This document shows, piece after piece, positions 54,043-62,695 of a stretch of 64,000 bases of DNA. Source of the stretch: Paenibacillus sp. MAEPY2 (lineage in GTDB: Bacteria; Bacillota; Bacilli; Paenibacillales; Paenibacillaceae). The stretch spans positions 310,001-374,000 of the forward strand of contig NZ_AWUK01000013.1 in NCBI RefSeq assembly GCF_000499205.1, written 5' to 3'. Each line of letters begins with the position of its first letter. Within the stretch, counting starts at the first letter, position 1. A program made the position numbers and the translations under genes. The notes beneath the pieces are model-generated. The model did no database searches and had not been told where the DNA came from. It saw nothing but the letters and a program-made list of their open reading frames with translations.

Positions 54043-55257
54043 TTATTTGAATTTGCTGAGTTTGTCACCGAAGCGCTCGCCGAGCGTGATGCTCAGACCT
54101 TGATTGCTCATGGAAACGTTCGGGTTGTTGATTTCTTCACGTGGAGCATTGTTTCTTGCTGGTCTTTCTGATTTTTGTGCTTGAGCAGGAGCTTCTTCAG
54201 TTTCCTTGATGCTCAGGCTTACACGTTGCTCAGAAGGGTTCATGTCCAAGATTTTAACTTGAACTTCTTGTCCTTCTTTCAACACTTCGTGCGGAGTGCC
54301 AATATGTTTGTGGGAGATTTGCGAGATATGCACAAGTCCCTCAACACCAGGAGCGATTTCAACAAAAGCACCGAAGTCAACCAGACGTTTTACAACACCT
54401 GTTACGATATCGCTAGAGTTGAATTTGTCGCCAGCTGTTTCCCAAGGACCTGGTTGAACAGCTTTCATGCTCAGGCTGATTTTACCTTTTTCAGGATCAA
54501 CTTTCAGCACTTTTACGTTTACTTTATCGCCTTCAGACAGAACGTCCGATGGTTTGTCAACGTGTGTCCAAGCCAGCTCGGATACGTGAACCAATCCGTC
54601 TACTCCGCCTACATCAACGAAAGCACCGAATTGAGTCAAGCGTTGTACCGTACCTTCGATCACTTGGCCTTCTTGCAAACCAGCCATAACGTTAACTTTG
54701 TTTGCTTCGAATTCTTGCTCAAGTACGTCTTTTTGGGAAAGGATCACTTTGTTGTTCTCACGGTCGATCTCTTTCACTTTAACACGCAATGTGCGTCCTT
54801 TGTAATCGCTGAAATCTTCAACGAAATGGCGCTCTACCATGGAAGCCGGGATAAATCCGCGTACGCCCACGTCTGCTACCAGACCGCCTTTAACAACGTC
54901 AGCTACAACAACTTCGAATACGTCTTGGTCTTCAAAGTGCTTTTGCAATTGATCCCAAGCGTTTTCGCTGTCGATTGCACGTTTGGACAGAACGAGTTTT
55001 TCTTTCTCGTCGTCGATGCTAAGTACTTTAGCTTCAACTTCTTGTCCAACTTCAACTGCATCAGACGCGCTGTCTACGTGCAGAGAAGACAGTTCACGAA
55101 TTGGAATTACACCGTCATATTTATATCCAATGCTCACATAGGCTTGGTTATCTTCCAATTTGACGATGGTTCCTTTTACGGTATCTCCTTTTTTCAAGGA
55201 AACGAATTGATCCAACTCATCTTGGGTTGCTTCTTGATTTTTCATTTCTTCCGACAT
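54043..55257 (-). CDS. ypfD: Ribosomal protein S1-like RNA-binding protein (YpfD)
   Basis: A 404-residue protein with four S1 (OB-fold) RNA-binding repeats, for example at GDTVKGTIVKLEDNQAYVSI, DVFEVVVADVVKGGLVADVG, GQVIEGTVQRLTQFGAFVDV and DIVTGVVKRLVDFGAFVEI. Four repeats, instead of six, fits the Gram-positive homologue. The C-terminal tail is disordered. ATG 55257 lies after GAGGAGG. It stands between der and plsC as in B. subtilis. Confidence 0.93.
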   Translation of the reverse strand: MSEEMKNQEATQDELDQFVSLKKGDTVKGTIVKLEDNQAYVSIGYKYDGVIPIRELSSLHVDSASDAVEVGQEVEAKVLSIDDEKEKLVLSKRAIDSENAWDQLQKHFEDQDVFEVVVADVVKGGLVADVGVRGFIPASMVERHFVEDFSDYKGRTLRVKVKEIDRENNKVILSQKDVLEQEFEANKVNVMAGLQEGQVIEGTVQRLTQFGAFVDVGGVDGLVHVSELAWTHVDKPSDVLSEGDKVNVKVLKVDPEKGKISLSMKAVQPGPWETAGDKFNSSDIVTGVVKRLVDFGAFVEIAPGVEGLVHISQISHKHIGTPHEVLKEGQEVQVKILDMNPSEQRVSLSIKETEEAPAQAQKSERPARNNAPREEINNPNVSMSNQGLSITLGERFGDKLSKFK

Positions 55258-55402
55258 GTCAAATACCCTCCTCAATTCAAAAACCCCATTATATTCAAAC
55301 CTGCCTGTAGCAGAGTTCAAAACACTTTCATCACTGAATGAACATCTTTAGCTTCCCTCAAAAATATGGAAACATGCACTCAGCTGTCTGACGACGACGC
55401 CA

Positions 55403-55990
55403 TTATTTGCTTGGCACGCCTGTCTGCACCATTTCATTAATCTTGGACATAATCTTCTCCGTCGCTCTCTCCAGCGCATCGCCGGATGGATCTTCCTTGA
55501 ACTCGTCCAAATTCACTGGTGCTCCATAGACCACTTTCATCTTACGAAAAACCTTGTAGTTACCGATAATAGCAGCAGGAATAACTGTAGCACCACTTCG
55601 GAGAGCGAAGCTCGCTGCCCCTTTTTTGCCGATGCCTCCATCATTGTGTCGACTTCCCGAAGGGAAAATGCCAAGCACTTCACCATCACGCAAAATGTTG
55701 AGTGAGGTCTTGATGGATTCCTTGCTGACGCCTCCACGTTTAACTGGGAAAGCGCCTACGGCTTTGATAATTCGGCCGAAAACCGGAACATCAAACAATT
55801 CACTTTTAGCCATGAAGCGCACCTGACGGCTAATCTTGATACCTACCGTTGGAGGATCAAAGTTACTGATATGATTGGAACATAAAAGTACGCCGCCTTC
55901 TTTCGGGATGTTCTCCCGTCCAACTGCCTCCAGGCGGAAAAGAATGGTGTAAATGATCCGCAGTAATGTGCTGCAAAATGTGTAAATCAT
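55403..55990 (-). CDS. plsC: 1-acyl-sn-glycerol-3-phosphate acyltransferase
   Basis: PlsC adds the second acyl chain to make phosphatidic acid. The HX4D catalytic motif is CSNHISNFDPPTVGI, and the second motif is FPVKRGG with GIFPSGSRHNDGGIG. The N-terminal hydrophobic helix anchors it to the membrane. 195 residues. ATG 55990 overlaps the cmk stop (ATGA). gpsA, plsY and plsC in one segment together form the first lipid-synthesis steps. Confidence 0.95.
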   Translation of the reverse strand: MIYTFCSTLLRIIYTILFRLEAVGRENIPKEGGVLLCSNHISNFDPPTVGIKISRQVRFMAKSELFDVPVFGRIIKAVGAFPVKRGGVSKESIKTSLNILRDGEVLGIFPSGSRHNDGGIGKKGAASFALRSGATVIPAAIIGNYKVFRKMKVVYGAPVNLDEFKEDPSGDALERATEKIMSKINEMVQTGVPSK

Positions 55991-56691
55991 AGACCGATCT
56001 CTCCTCTGACCATTGTGCAATAAGACACGATTTTGTCAACCACTTCATGGATGCTCATCTCAGTTGTATCGAGCACGGTAGCGTCCTCAGCACAACGAAG
56101 CGGGGATACTTCCCGACTTTCATCCAATTTGTCACGGGTGGCAATGTCTCGCTCAAGTTGCTGCAACGTCAGTCCTTCTGAGGGGTCCAGTTCTTTGAAG
56201 CGGCGAAGTGCACGCTCTTCCACACTGGCAGTCATGAAGATTTTCACTTCCGCGTCGGGCAATACTGTCGTTCCGATATCGCGTCCATCCATGACGACGC
56301 CCTTGCGCAAAGCCATTTGCCGCTGTGTATCCACCAATTGCGTACGCAGCCCCTCGATTTGCGCATATCGGGACACGATTCCCGTCACTTCACGGGAGCG
56401 GATTTCCGAGGTTACATCTTCCCCATTACAGAACACTTTCTGTCCGTCGGGATCCGGTTGTAAATCAATGACCAGCTTTTGGGTTTCCTGAAGCACCTCT
56501 GGCACATCTTCCGGTGAAATACCTTTCCGAAGCATATGCAGGGTTACCGCACGGTACATTGCGCCAGTATCAACGTATATATACGCGAGCGCCTCTGCAA
56601 CCAATCGGGCCACCGTGCTTTTCCCGGCACCGGCAGGTCCGTCAATTGCAACGTTCATCTTCCCGTTCTCTGATGTGTTCTGGCTTGCCAA
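55987..56691 (-). CDS. cmk: Cytidylate kinase
   Basis: Phosphorylates CMP and dCMP. The P-loop is IDGPAGAGKSTVARLVAEAL, and DGRDIGTTVLPDAEVKIF and the CMP-binding insert are normal. A TTG at 56691 with GGAGG nine bases upstream gives MASQNTSENGKMNVAIDG (234 residues). The internal ATG at 56658 is the alternative. A short frame from AATG at about 56696 ends at that ATG, so translation could also be coupled. The open frame to 56856 crosses a terminator. Confidence 0.95.
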   Translation of the reverse strand: MASQNTSENGKMNVAIDGPAGAGKSTVARLVAEALAYIYVDTGAMYRAVTLHMLRKGISPEDVPEVLQETQKLVIDLQPDPDGQKVFCNGEDVTSEIRSREVTGIVSRYAQIEGLRTQLVDTQRQMALRKGVVMDGRDIGTTVLPDAEVKIFMTASVEERALRRFKELDPSEGLTLQQLERDIATRDKLDESREVSPLRCAEDATVLDTTEMSIHEVVDKIVSYCTMVRGEIGL

Positions 56692-56723
56692 CGGGGCATT
56701 CCTCCTCAAACGATAAGCCTCAA

Positions 56724-56746
56724 TAAAAAAACAGGCATTGCCTGCA
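56724..56746 (-). terminator. Terminator between ypfB and cmk
   Basis: Short stem GCAGGC-AAT-GCCTG followed by seven Ts on the minus strand. Confidence 0.75.
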
Positions 56747-56806
56747 TCGTCAAAATTATACCACACTATACACATGGATGCAAAAACAGACAAATCAGTG
56801 ATGCTA

Positions 56807-57022
56807 TTATTCGTGCACCTTTTGTATCTGTATTGGTGTTCCTTCCAGACGATCAATGGAGGTCATATTTTTTTTCATATCAGGCACAAGAAGTATTAAC
56901 TGGTAGATCACAAGCAGAATGAGAAGAGCTGTAATCAGTTTCAGAGCCCTTCTCTCCATTCGCTTGGACAATACATAATATAGGCGCTCGTATCTGCGGG
57001 ACGCATGGCGAAGATTGTTCAC
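56807..57022 (-). CDS. ypfB: Small membrane protein, DUF5359-like (YpfB)
   Basis: A 71-residue protein: 29 basic, Arg- and Tyr-rich residues, one membrane helix (ALKLITALLILLVIYQLILL), then about 25 residues after the membrane. The start is GTG at 57022 with GGAGG eight bases upstream, and upstream codons lack any support. Next to ypfA and cmk as in B. subtilis. Function unknown. Confidence 0.72.
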   Translation of the reverse strand: MNNLRHASRRYERLYYVLSKRMERRALKLITALLILLVIYQLILLVPDMKKNMTSIDRLEGTPIQIQKVHE

Positions 57023-57090
57023 AACCCGAACCTCCGTTTTTCCATTACAGTGCCCGCCACTGTCTCTTTTTATCCAGACAATCACGATTC

Positions 57091-57759
57091 TTATTTCGTT
57101 CGATAATCCAATTGGCGTTCAAAACAAAACTTGATGATCTTCTGCCGCTCCGAATCCGAAATCTGCACAAACTTTAACATACACAACTGTCTGCCCGTTT
57201 CCAGTGTTTTGATCCGTACCACTTCGGCTTCAAAATTCGCATGTTCAATCACTGCATTACGATAAGGAATAAGCAGCCAGCATTTCAGCTTTTGCCCTTC
57301 CGCAATAGGAAAACTGGGTTCACCGTAAATGGACAACCCACCGCCGCCAATATCTTCAGTCAAGCCCACGGCTCGGGTCAGATCTTCACCCTGTATAGCC
57401 ATTTCAAGGTTTGCATGAACACGCAGAAAACTGCGACGTTGAATTTTGGTAATGTCATCCGGCAAAGGTTTGCGAATTCGTACAAGACGAACCACATCTT
57501 CTTCAAATCCGGTAACGTACGTGTTGAAATAATGACGAACCCCGTCTTCCGTAATATAAGAAATGGACAATTCCTCACCAATAAACAACCTTTTCAACCG
57601 ACTGCTTCCCTGCTGCATCGGAACTTCGATCAGGAAACTATGCTCATCCACATCCGCTATGCGTGATTTATATTCTTTGCTTTCCTCTTTTTCATCTGCA
57701 GAGGCAATCTGGATGTATAAAACTTCATTTATTTTGGGAAACAAGCTGTTCACCGCCAC
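57091..57759 (-). CDS. ypfA: PilZ-domain c-di-GMP receptor (YpfA, YcgR-like)
   Basis: The protein has an N-terminal YcgR-type domain (residues 1-100) and a C-terminal PilZ domain. The c-di-GMP motif is RRSFLRVHANLEM plus DIGGGGLSIYGEP, which fits the RxxxR and D/NxSxxG pattern. B. subtilis YpfA is known to slow flagellar motors through this ligand. 222 residues from the GTG at 57759; the GTG at 57753 is also possible. cheR in this window is a second motility gene. Confidence 0.88.
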   Translation of the reverse strand: MAVNSLFPKINEVLYIQIASADEKEESKEYKSRIADVDEHSFLIEVPMQQGSSRLKRLFIGEELSISYITEDGVRHYFNTYVTGFEEDVVRLVRIRKPLPDDITKIQRRSFLRVHANLEMAIQGEDLTRAVGLTEDIGGGGLSIYGEPSFPIAEGQKLKCWLLIPYRNAVIEHANFEAEVVRIKTLETGRQLCMLKFVQISDSERQKIIKFCFERQLDYRTK

Positions 57760-57828
57760 CTTAGCTTTTTATCTTGGCATCATATGTACAAGGACTATTA
57801 TACCATGACCTTTCTCATAGTGGACAAC

Positions 57829-57857
57829 AAAAAACAGACCAACTAGTGGTCTGTTTC
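57829..57857 (-). terminator. Terminator after ypeB
   Basis: AAACAGACCA / TGGTCTGTTT ten-pair stem, loop of five, with T run on the minus strand. Confidence 0.87.
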
Positions 57858-57898
57858 GTAATCTAATTGCCTTTTAACAAGCTGCTGACTTCAGGAGG

Positions 57899-59245
57899 TT
57901 ATGTGGTCTCATTCACCGGTTTGATTTCCTCAACAGCTTCTTCCATACCTGTATCGGCGTTGATGTAAATTCTATATTTCGTGCCATTAATGCGTCCGCC
58001 GAATTCGTAACAAAGAACTTCTTTGCTGTAATCATTCTTAATGAGTGACTTACGAACGTAGCTCTCCTCGAATTCCGGATTCAGCTTTTTGCGGGCTTGT
58101 TCAACTGTGAGTGTAGCTTTTGGAATCTCCCGTTTCTTCTGATGCTCATACACGAAGTCACTTGCCTGGAAGCCGGTAACATCCCCGTTATCGAGACCTA
58201 CTCGAACAGACATTTTTTCCGGATAAATCAATGTATCGCCTTGTTTGCGCACATAGGTCAGGTTACCGAGATTGCCAAACTCATCGTAATTGACCGCCTT
58301 CATATCTTTGTAACCCTTATTGGAAAGGAATTGATCCGCTTTTGACATGGCATCTTTACGTGTTACTTTCTTTGTCCCGATCGGACGAGTGTCACTGTAT
58401 GAGATGAGCAGACCACCATTACGTGTAAAGTCCATCATCAATTTACTGTCTTTGGACTGATTAATCGTGGCTGTGTACGATTCCCAATCTGTGCCTTTCC
58501 CATTTTCCTGTACTTGAATCTTACTGTGCTCGGCGTCAGAAAACTTGGCAGCTTTCGTTTGGATCTGCTCTTTGGTCATCGGTAAGCCATCCAGCTTTTT
58601 CACCGAACGTTTGGCATAAATGCTGGAGACTGAAGGACCCCAGTCAAGTTCAGGGTACTCCTGTACCTTTTTGTTGACCGTCCGGAATCCATCCACGATG
58701 GTATTATCCATTGTTTGCTGTTCCGTCGCCATAGCCGACTCCGCATCCATCCAGCGCAAACGGTCCGAAATAACTTTCTGCTGAACATTTTGCAGATTTT
58801 TGGTAATCTCGGATGAATTCGCATACAGCTTTTTCAGGTTACCCATTTCCTTTTCACTTAAAGGTTCATTGGTCAGATCACGCATGGACGCTTGGTAAGC
58901 AAAGTTGGAGATGCGGGAGAGAAACTCCTCCGTTTCACTGAATGGCAGCATCGTGAGTGGCAATTGGTTAATTTCATTTTGCGCTTCACTGGTAAGTCGC
59001 CATACGTTCATCAGACCTTTACGATGCATCCCTTGGGACGTGGCATGAACCGCCAGTGTATTCCCAATCTCCGAGTGCAATTTGTCCATATGAAATGATA
59101 AATCGTGAAAAGCACGCTGGTATTGATTCTCTGCCTTGATCAGAATTGCATTTTTCTCCTGGTTCTCTTGGTATCCCCATACGAGAGCACCGATTAGCAG
59201 AACTGCAAATATCGGAAACATAACTGAACTTAAACGTTTATACAT
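57899..59245 (-). CDS. ypeB: Germination protein YpeB
   Basis: YpeB holds the SleB cortex-lytic enzyme inactive in spores. The 448-residue protein has an N-terminal signal helix (MFPIFAVLLIGALVWGY), a long coiled-coil domain, and three PepSY-like repeats at the C-terminus (IGTKKVTRKDAMSKADQFL and TVEQARKKLNPEF segments). In B. subtilis sleB comes directly before ypeB. Here only a 56-residue zinc-ribbon gene lies there, so SleB must be encoded elsewhere. Confidence 0.94.
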   Translation of the reverse strand: MYKRLSSVMFPIFAVLLIGALVWGYQENQEKNAILIKAENQYQRAFHDLSFHMDKLHSEIGNTLAVHATSQGMHRKGLMNVWRLTSEAQNEINQLPLTMLPFSETEEFLSRISNFAYQASMRDLTNEPLSEKEMGNLKKLYANSSEITKNLQNVQQKVISDRLRWMDAESAMATEQQTMDNTIVDGFRTVNKKVQEYPELDWGPSVSSIYAKRSVKKLDGLPMTKEQIQTKAAKFSDAEHSKIQVQENGKGTDWESYTATINQSKDSKLMMDFTRNGGLLISYSDTRPIGTKKVTRKDAMSKADQFLSNKGYKDMKAVNYDEFGNLGNLTYVRKQGDTLIYPEKMSVRVGLDNGDVTGFQASDFVYEHQKKREIPKATLTVEQARKKLNPEFEESYVRKSLIKNDYSKEVLCYEFGGRINGTKYRIYINADTGMEEAVEEIKPVNETT

Positions 59246-59367
59246 CGATAGAGTCTCCTTTCTTCTAAGCCACTACCTCTATTGTGGATCGAAGAAAGAC
59301 CTCTTATGCATGCGATTTCCAGTCTGTCCAATGACGGGCTTATTACGAATGGTTCCAAGCCGTTAGT

Positions 59368-59538
59368 TTAATTCAATTGAACCCAGGTTGTACCGCCATC
59401 TTCCTCAATTTCGAACTGATCCCGATTGTCACACAAACACTGTTTAAAACCGGTCTCGATTCTTCCGCGTTCCTTCTTGCCTCGCAGTGTAAAACGTTCT
59501 CCACATTGTTTGCATCTGATTTTAATTTTGATTCTCAT
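59368..59538 (-). CDS. Small zinc-ribbon protein, 56 aa
   Basis: The 56-residue protein has IRCKQCGERFTLRGKKERG with CxxC and a second Cys pair in FKQCLCDN. These suggest a zinc ribbon. The start ATG 59538 lies near a GGGGAT sequence. It stands where sleB would be in B. subtilis, between prsW and ypeB. Function unknown; possibly a nucleic-acid or protein-binding adaptor. Confidence 0.68.
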   Translation of the reverse strand: MRIKIKIRCKQCGERFTLRGKKERGRIETGFKQCLCDNRDQFEIEEDGGTTWVQLN

Positions 59539-59592
59539 CACGCTTATCCCCGTTTCTATTTGTCTTTCCCCGGGAATTTTTATTGTTGCAGC

Positions 59593-59649
59593 AAAAAAAA
59601 CACACCAGGGCATCAGGCGCAGGTTGCGCTCCATGTCCACCAGTGTGTC
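59593..59649 (-). terminator. Terminator after prsW
   Basis: Outer stem ACACAC.GG against CC.GTGTGT and inner GCGCA/TGCGC, followed by eight Ts on the minus strand, starting just after the prsW stop. Confidence 0.85.
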
Positions 59650-59656
59650 CGTATTT

Positions 59657-60352
59657 TTATAATTTAATCTCTTCCTCACGCTTCACAAAACGAAAAGGAG
59701 AACGATTATTGGCCCTCGTAATCTTGCCGATTGCTCCGTACCATAATCCCGCCATCAATGGCGCAATGAACCACAACCAATGATTCACCATGGTATTCAT
59801 AATGACATCGTAAAGTGCATGCCAGAAGAACGGCAAAACGAGTGAAAGCATAAGAAACCAACGTTTTTTCTTGCCATCCGTGAATTTGGCCCGCCCCATG
59901 TAATAACCCATAATTACTGCAAACATGGCGTGACCCGATACAGGAAGCAAAGCACGAATAAACATGGCAGAGACGGAAGCATTCCCCGCAAAGGCATACA
60001 ACACATTCTCAACCGTAGCAAACCCGAGTGAAACAGCAACGGAGTAAAGAATCCCATCATAAGGCTCGTCAAATTCAGTATGGTTATAGATAATATGGTA
60101 TATCACAAACCATTTGACGAACTCTTCAACCCAACCTGAAATGAGGATGGCTTCAACATAAGGATTATCTCCAAGCCAGATCATCATGCCACGCTGAATA
60201 ATCATCACAGGTAATACCATCAGAATTCCCATGAGAAAGACTCGAAATACCATGTGAAGAGGTTCAGAGTCATAACGGTCTTTCAGATAAAAGTATGTTA
60301 ACAAGGCGAGACCCGGAGCTACTGCTGCCGCTAAAACCGAAAACAAAAGCAC
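59657..60352 (-). CDS. prsW: PrsW-family intramembrane protease
   Basis: PrsW cleaves the RsiW anti-sigma factor to release SigW in B. subtilis. The 231-residue protein has about seven helices. Conserved features are the EEFVKWFVIYH glutamate pair, GFATVENVLYAF and the HAMFAVIMGYYMG histidine. The gene order prsW-ypeB-ypfA-ypfB-cmk is maintained. Its target here could be the anti-sigma factor at 20533, but that is only inference. Confidence 0.9.
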   Translation of the reverse strand: MLLFSVLAAAVAPGLALLTYFYLKDRYDSEPLHMVFRVFLMGILMVLPVMIIQRGMMIWLGDNPYVEAILISGWVEEFVKWFVIYHIIYNHTEFDEPYDGILYSVAVSLGFATVENVLYAFAGNASVSAMFIRALLPVSGHAMFAVIMGYYMGRAKFTDGKKKRWFLMLSLVLPFFWHALYDVIMNTMVNHWLWFIAPLMAGLWYGAIGKITRANNRSPFRFVKREEEIKL

Positions 60353-60395
60353 CGAAATTCCCTCCTCTGACTAAGAACGCAATTACAACTAGAGC

Positions 60396-61010
60396 TTAAT
60401 CCTGACGTTTGAAGTGGGTGCAAATAACCTCAATCGCTTGCTCAGGCATAACAACCTTTCCATACTCTTCCATGACTGCTGGAGTAACTGAAGACCCTTC
60501 ACCAAATTCAGCAAGCAGTGCAATCAGCGCTGCGTGTTTGGTGGAATCCACGTCATCCGGTTCCAAATGCAAAAACCACTTGTCTTTATAGGAATAGAGT
60601 CTTCCAGCATCCGTTACGTGCTGACGCAACATATGTGCAGCCTCAATTAGCACTTCAAAATCTTTGAATGCATAGACGATGGAATCGCTTTGCTCCAGTG
60701 TAACTTCCATCTCATATACTTCTTCAGGCAGATCATCCTCATTACCTGAACCATATTGTTGCGGATCATATTTCCCCCGGGTAACAATGACAACCATCCC
60801 TTGAGCGGGAAGTGCGAATACTTCGACAGCAAGCGGACCTGTAGCATCAAATCCAAGTTCGGAATAAGCCTGGTCCATCATTTCAGTGAACAGTTCATGA
60901 ACTCTAGGTATTTCCTGCCACATATCTTCCTTTTGTATTCCGCGCTCGCTCAGATCGTCAAAGGTCAGGAAAATCCGTATCTTATCGTGACTTAATCGTT
61001 CTATTTTCAT
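60396..61010 (-). CDS. MecA-family ClpC adaptor (YpbH/MecB-like)
   Basis: Adaptor that delivers substrates to ClpC. The N-terminal substrate-recognition part is MKIERLSHDKIRIFLTFDDL. The acidic linker with EEVYEMEVTLEQ is followed by the C-terminal ClpC-binding domain (FEVLIEAAHMLRQHVTDAGR). 204 residues. ATG 61010 lies after GGGGAG. The neighbour prsW is also next to this gene type in B. subtilis. It could be either MecA or its paralogue. Confidence 0.87.
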   Translation of the reverse strand: MKIERLSHDKIRIFLTFDDLSERGIQKEDMWQEIPRVHELFTEMMDQAYSELGFDATGPLAVEVFALPAQGMVVIVTRGKYDPQQYGSGNEDDLPEEVYEMEVTLEQSDSIVYAFKDFEVLIEAAHMLRQHVTDAGRLYSYKDKWFLHLEPDDVDSTKHAALIALLAEFGEGSSVTPAVMEEYGKVVMPEQAIEVICTHFKRQD

Positions 61011-61134
61011 ACAGGATCTCCCCTTTATAAGCAAGTCTTATAACAGATTATGAAGCACAAAACAATATGTGCTGAAAATAAATCTATGTAGTTATGTTAT
61101 CATTTTATACCTCCAAATGCACGAAGTAAAATCG

Positions 61135-61181
61135 ACAAAAAAAGAATCATTCCACATCAAAACAAGACTGTGGATGATTCT
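61135..61181 (-). terminator. Terminator after the 118-aa gene
   Basis: AGAATCATCCACA / TGTGGAATGATTCT stem with a 12-base loop and seven Ts on the minus strand. Confidence 0.82.
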
Positions 61182-61197
61182 AATGGGAAGTTTTTGT

Positions 61198-61554
61198 TTA
61201 TAAACCCGGTACTGTTGTGTTTGTTTGAGTTAAGATTTGCTCAACTTCATGTTTAACATCCGGATTGGTGCGAATAAAATCTTTAAGCATGTTCATGTTC
61301 TCTTCTTTTTCCTGCGGAGTAATCGGTTTTGCCGTTTTTTTATGCGTACTTTTGTGGGAATCTCCGCTTTGTTCGTTTGACTTGGAGCTGAACCCGTCCA
61401 TACCAGGGAACGTCATCTCCATCATTTTGTGTTTGGCCTGATTCATCATGTTGCGGGATGAACCGGAAGACAGCATAGACATTTTACCTTTGGACAGCCA
61501 AGAAGTGGCTGCTACACCAATTACAACACCCCAGAAAAAGGATGACGCCTTCAT
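61198..61554 (-). CDS. Uncharacterised 118-aa protein with N-terminal membrane segment
   Basis: The N-terminus MKASSFFWGVVIGVAATSWL resembles a YtxH-type membrane anchor. A Met/Ser-rich middle and a Lys-rich linker follow, then a C-terminal helix (NMLKDFIRTNPDVKHEVEQI). No catalytic motif is present. It is divergent from the deacetylase gene across a 94-base gap. Function unknown. Confidence 0.6.
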   Translation of the reverse strand: MKASSFFWGVVIGVAATSWLSKGKMSMLSSGSSRNMMNQAKHKMMEMTFPGMDGFSSKSNEQSGDSHKSTHKKTAKPITPQEKEENMNMLKDFIRTNPDVKHEVEQILTQTNTTVPGL

Positions 61555-61648
61555 TACACCAACCTCCTTTTAATGTTAAAATCACAACTAGTGTTTGCGG
61601 GAGCGCGTCATCTCATTCCGCATAAATACAGGAAAGCGAGTTGAACTC

Positions 61649-62581
61649 ATGATTAGACACACCACCGCCTTAATTATGATCGTTTGCATGCTCTTGTCAG
61701 CGTGTGGAGCCAAGGACGAAACAACGCCTGAAACCACGATGTCCAGCAATGGATCGGTTAATTCGATGCAGGAGCAATCTAACGAGCCAACTGCCACTGG
61801 CACAAAAGAAACACAAACCACTGATTCCCAGTCCACAACGGACTCAACATCTGATCAAGAATCACCTAGGCGTGACGAAACGTCCACTACAGAAAAGGAA
61901 GGAAATGACAACACTTCCGGACAAACAACCGAAGATAATATTGAAAAAACGTATCACATGAACGCCAATTATTACATCAAACCCAACGCCAAAACGAGCG
62001 AAAGCAAGGTTGTATTGTTGACATTTGATGATGGACCTAAAGAAGAAAAAATGATTACCGGATTAATCGACACATTGGATAAACATGGCGCGAAAGCAAT
62101 ATTTTTTGTTAACGGATACCGAGTGAAAAGTCATCCCGAGTTGCTGGAGATCATTCATAAACGTGGTCAGGTTGTAGGAAATCATGCCTGGGATCATGAA
62201 GATCTGAAAAAAATGTCCACTACGGCAGCCGCCAAACAGGTAACCGATGTGCAAAAAATTGTAAAAGAAACGATTGGCGTGGAGCCTCAGTTCTTCCGCC
62301 CGCCGTTCGGATCCGGAAATGATGCACTGAAGGCTACAGTCAAAAATAACGGCATGTTATATATGACATGGTCCAATGGCTCACTGGATTGGGATAAGAG
62401 CACCAAAGACAAACCGGAGAAAGTCATTCAGAATGTGCTGGATCAATTAAATCCCGGGAGTAATATTTTGATGCATGAGTTGCCCTGGACGGTTGAAGCA
62501 TTGGATGAGTTGTTAACCAAACTCGAACAGAAAGGCTACACATTCGTCGACCCTCGCTCCATTGAACTGGAAGCACGCTGA
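61649..62581 (+). CDS. Polysaccharide deacetylase lipoprotein
   Basis: Signal MIRHTTALIMIVCMLLSACG with lipobox LSAC. A roughly 75-residue linker rich in Ser, Thr, Glu and Asp follows. The NodB domain has TFDDGPKEEKMITGL (Asp pair), HGAKAIFFVNGYRV, the metal-binding NHAWDHEDL, RPPFGSGND and the LMHELPW end. It probably deacetylates peptidoglycan or another cell-wall glycan on the outer membrane face. The frame begins at 61595, but 61649 starts the signal. 310 residues. Confidence 0.9.
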   Translation: MIRHTTALIMIVCMLLSACGAKDETTPETTMSSNGSVNSMQEQSNEPTATGTKETQTTDSQSTTDSTSDQESPRRDETSTTEKEGNDNTSGQTTEDNIEKTYHMNANYYIKPNAKTSESKVVLLTFDDGPKEEKMITGLIDTLDKHGAKAIFFVNGYRVKSHPELLEIIHKRGQVVGNHAWDHEDLKKMSTTAAAKQVTDVQKIVKETIGVEPQFFRPPFGSGNDALKATVKNNGMLYMTWSNGSLDWDKSTKDKPEKVIQNVLDQLNPGSNILMHELPWTVEALDELLTKLEQKGYTFVDPRSIELEAR

Positions 62582-62650
62582 ATTTCAATTACAATCGGTG
62601 TAGTCTCAGTGGCCAATCTGGAATTGACCCGAAGCAACATACAAAGTTAA

Positions 62651-62695
62651 CTCAAACAGCCTTGATCCTGTGCGGATCAAGGCTGTTTATTTGAG
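62651..62695. terminator. Bidirectional terminator between deacetylase and metallophosphoesterase genes
   Basis: Fifteen-pair stem AAACAGCCTTGATCC / GGATCAAGGCTGTTT. The last codons of the metallophosphoesterase gene lie within it. Confidence 0.88.

Noticed and set aside
54175..55341. A 388-residue plus-strand frame antisense to the S1-like gene
   Set aside because: It is a shadow of the repetitive S1 gene, Phe- and Cys-rich, with no known motif or start signal.
56693..56856. An upstream extension of cmk adding about 55 residues
   Set aside because: It would cross the ypfB terminator and has no binding site at its start.
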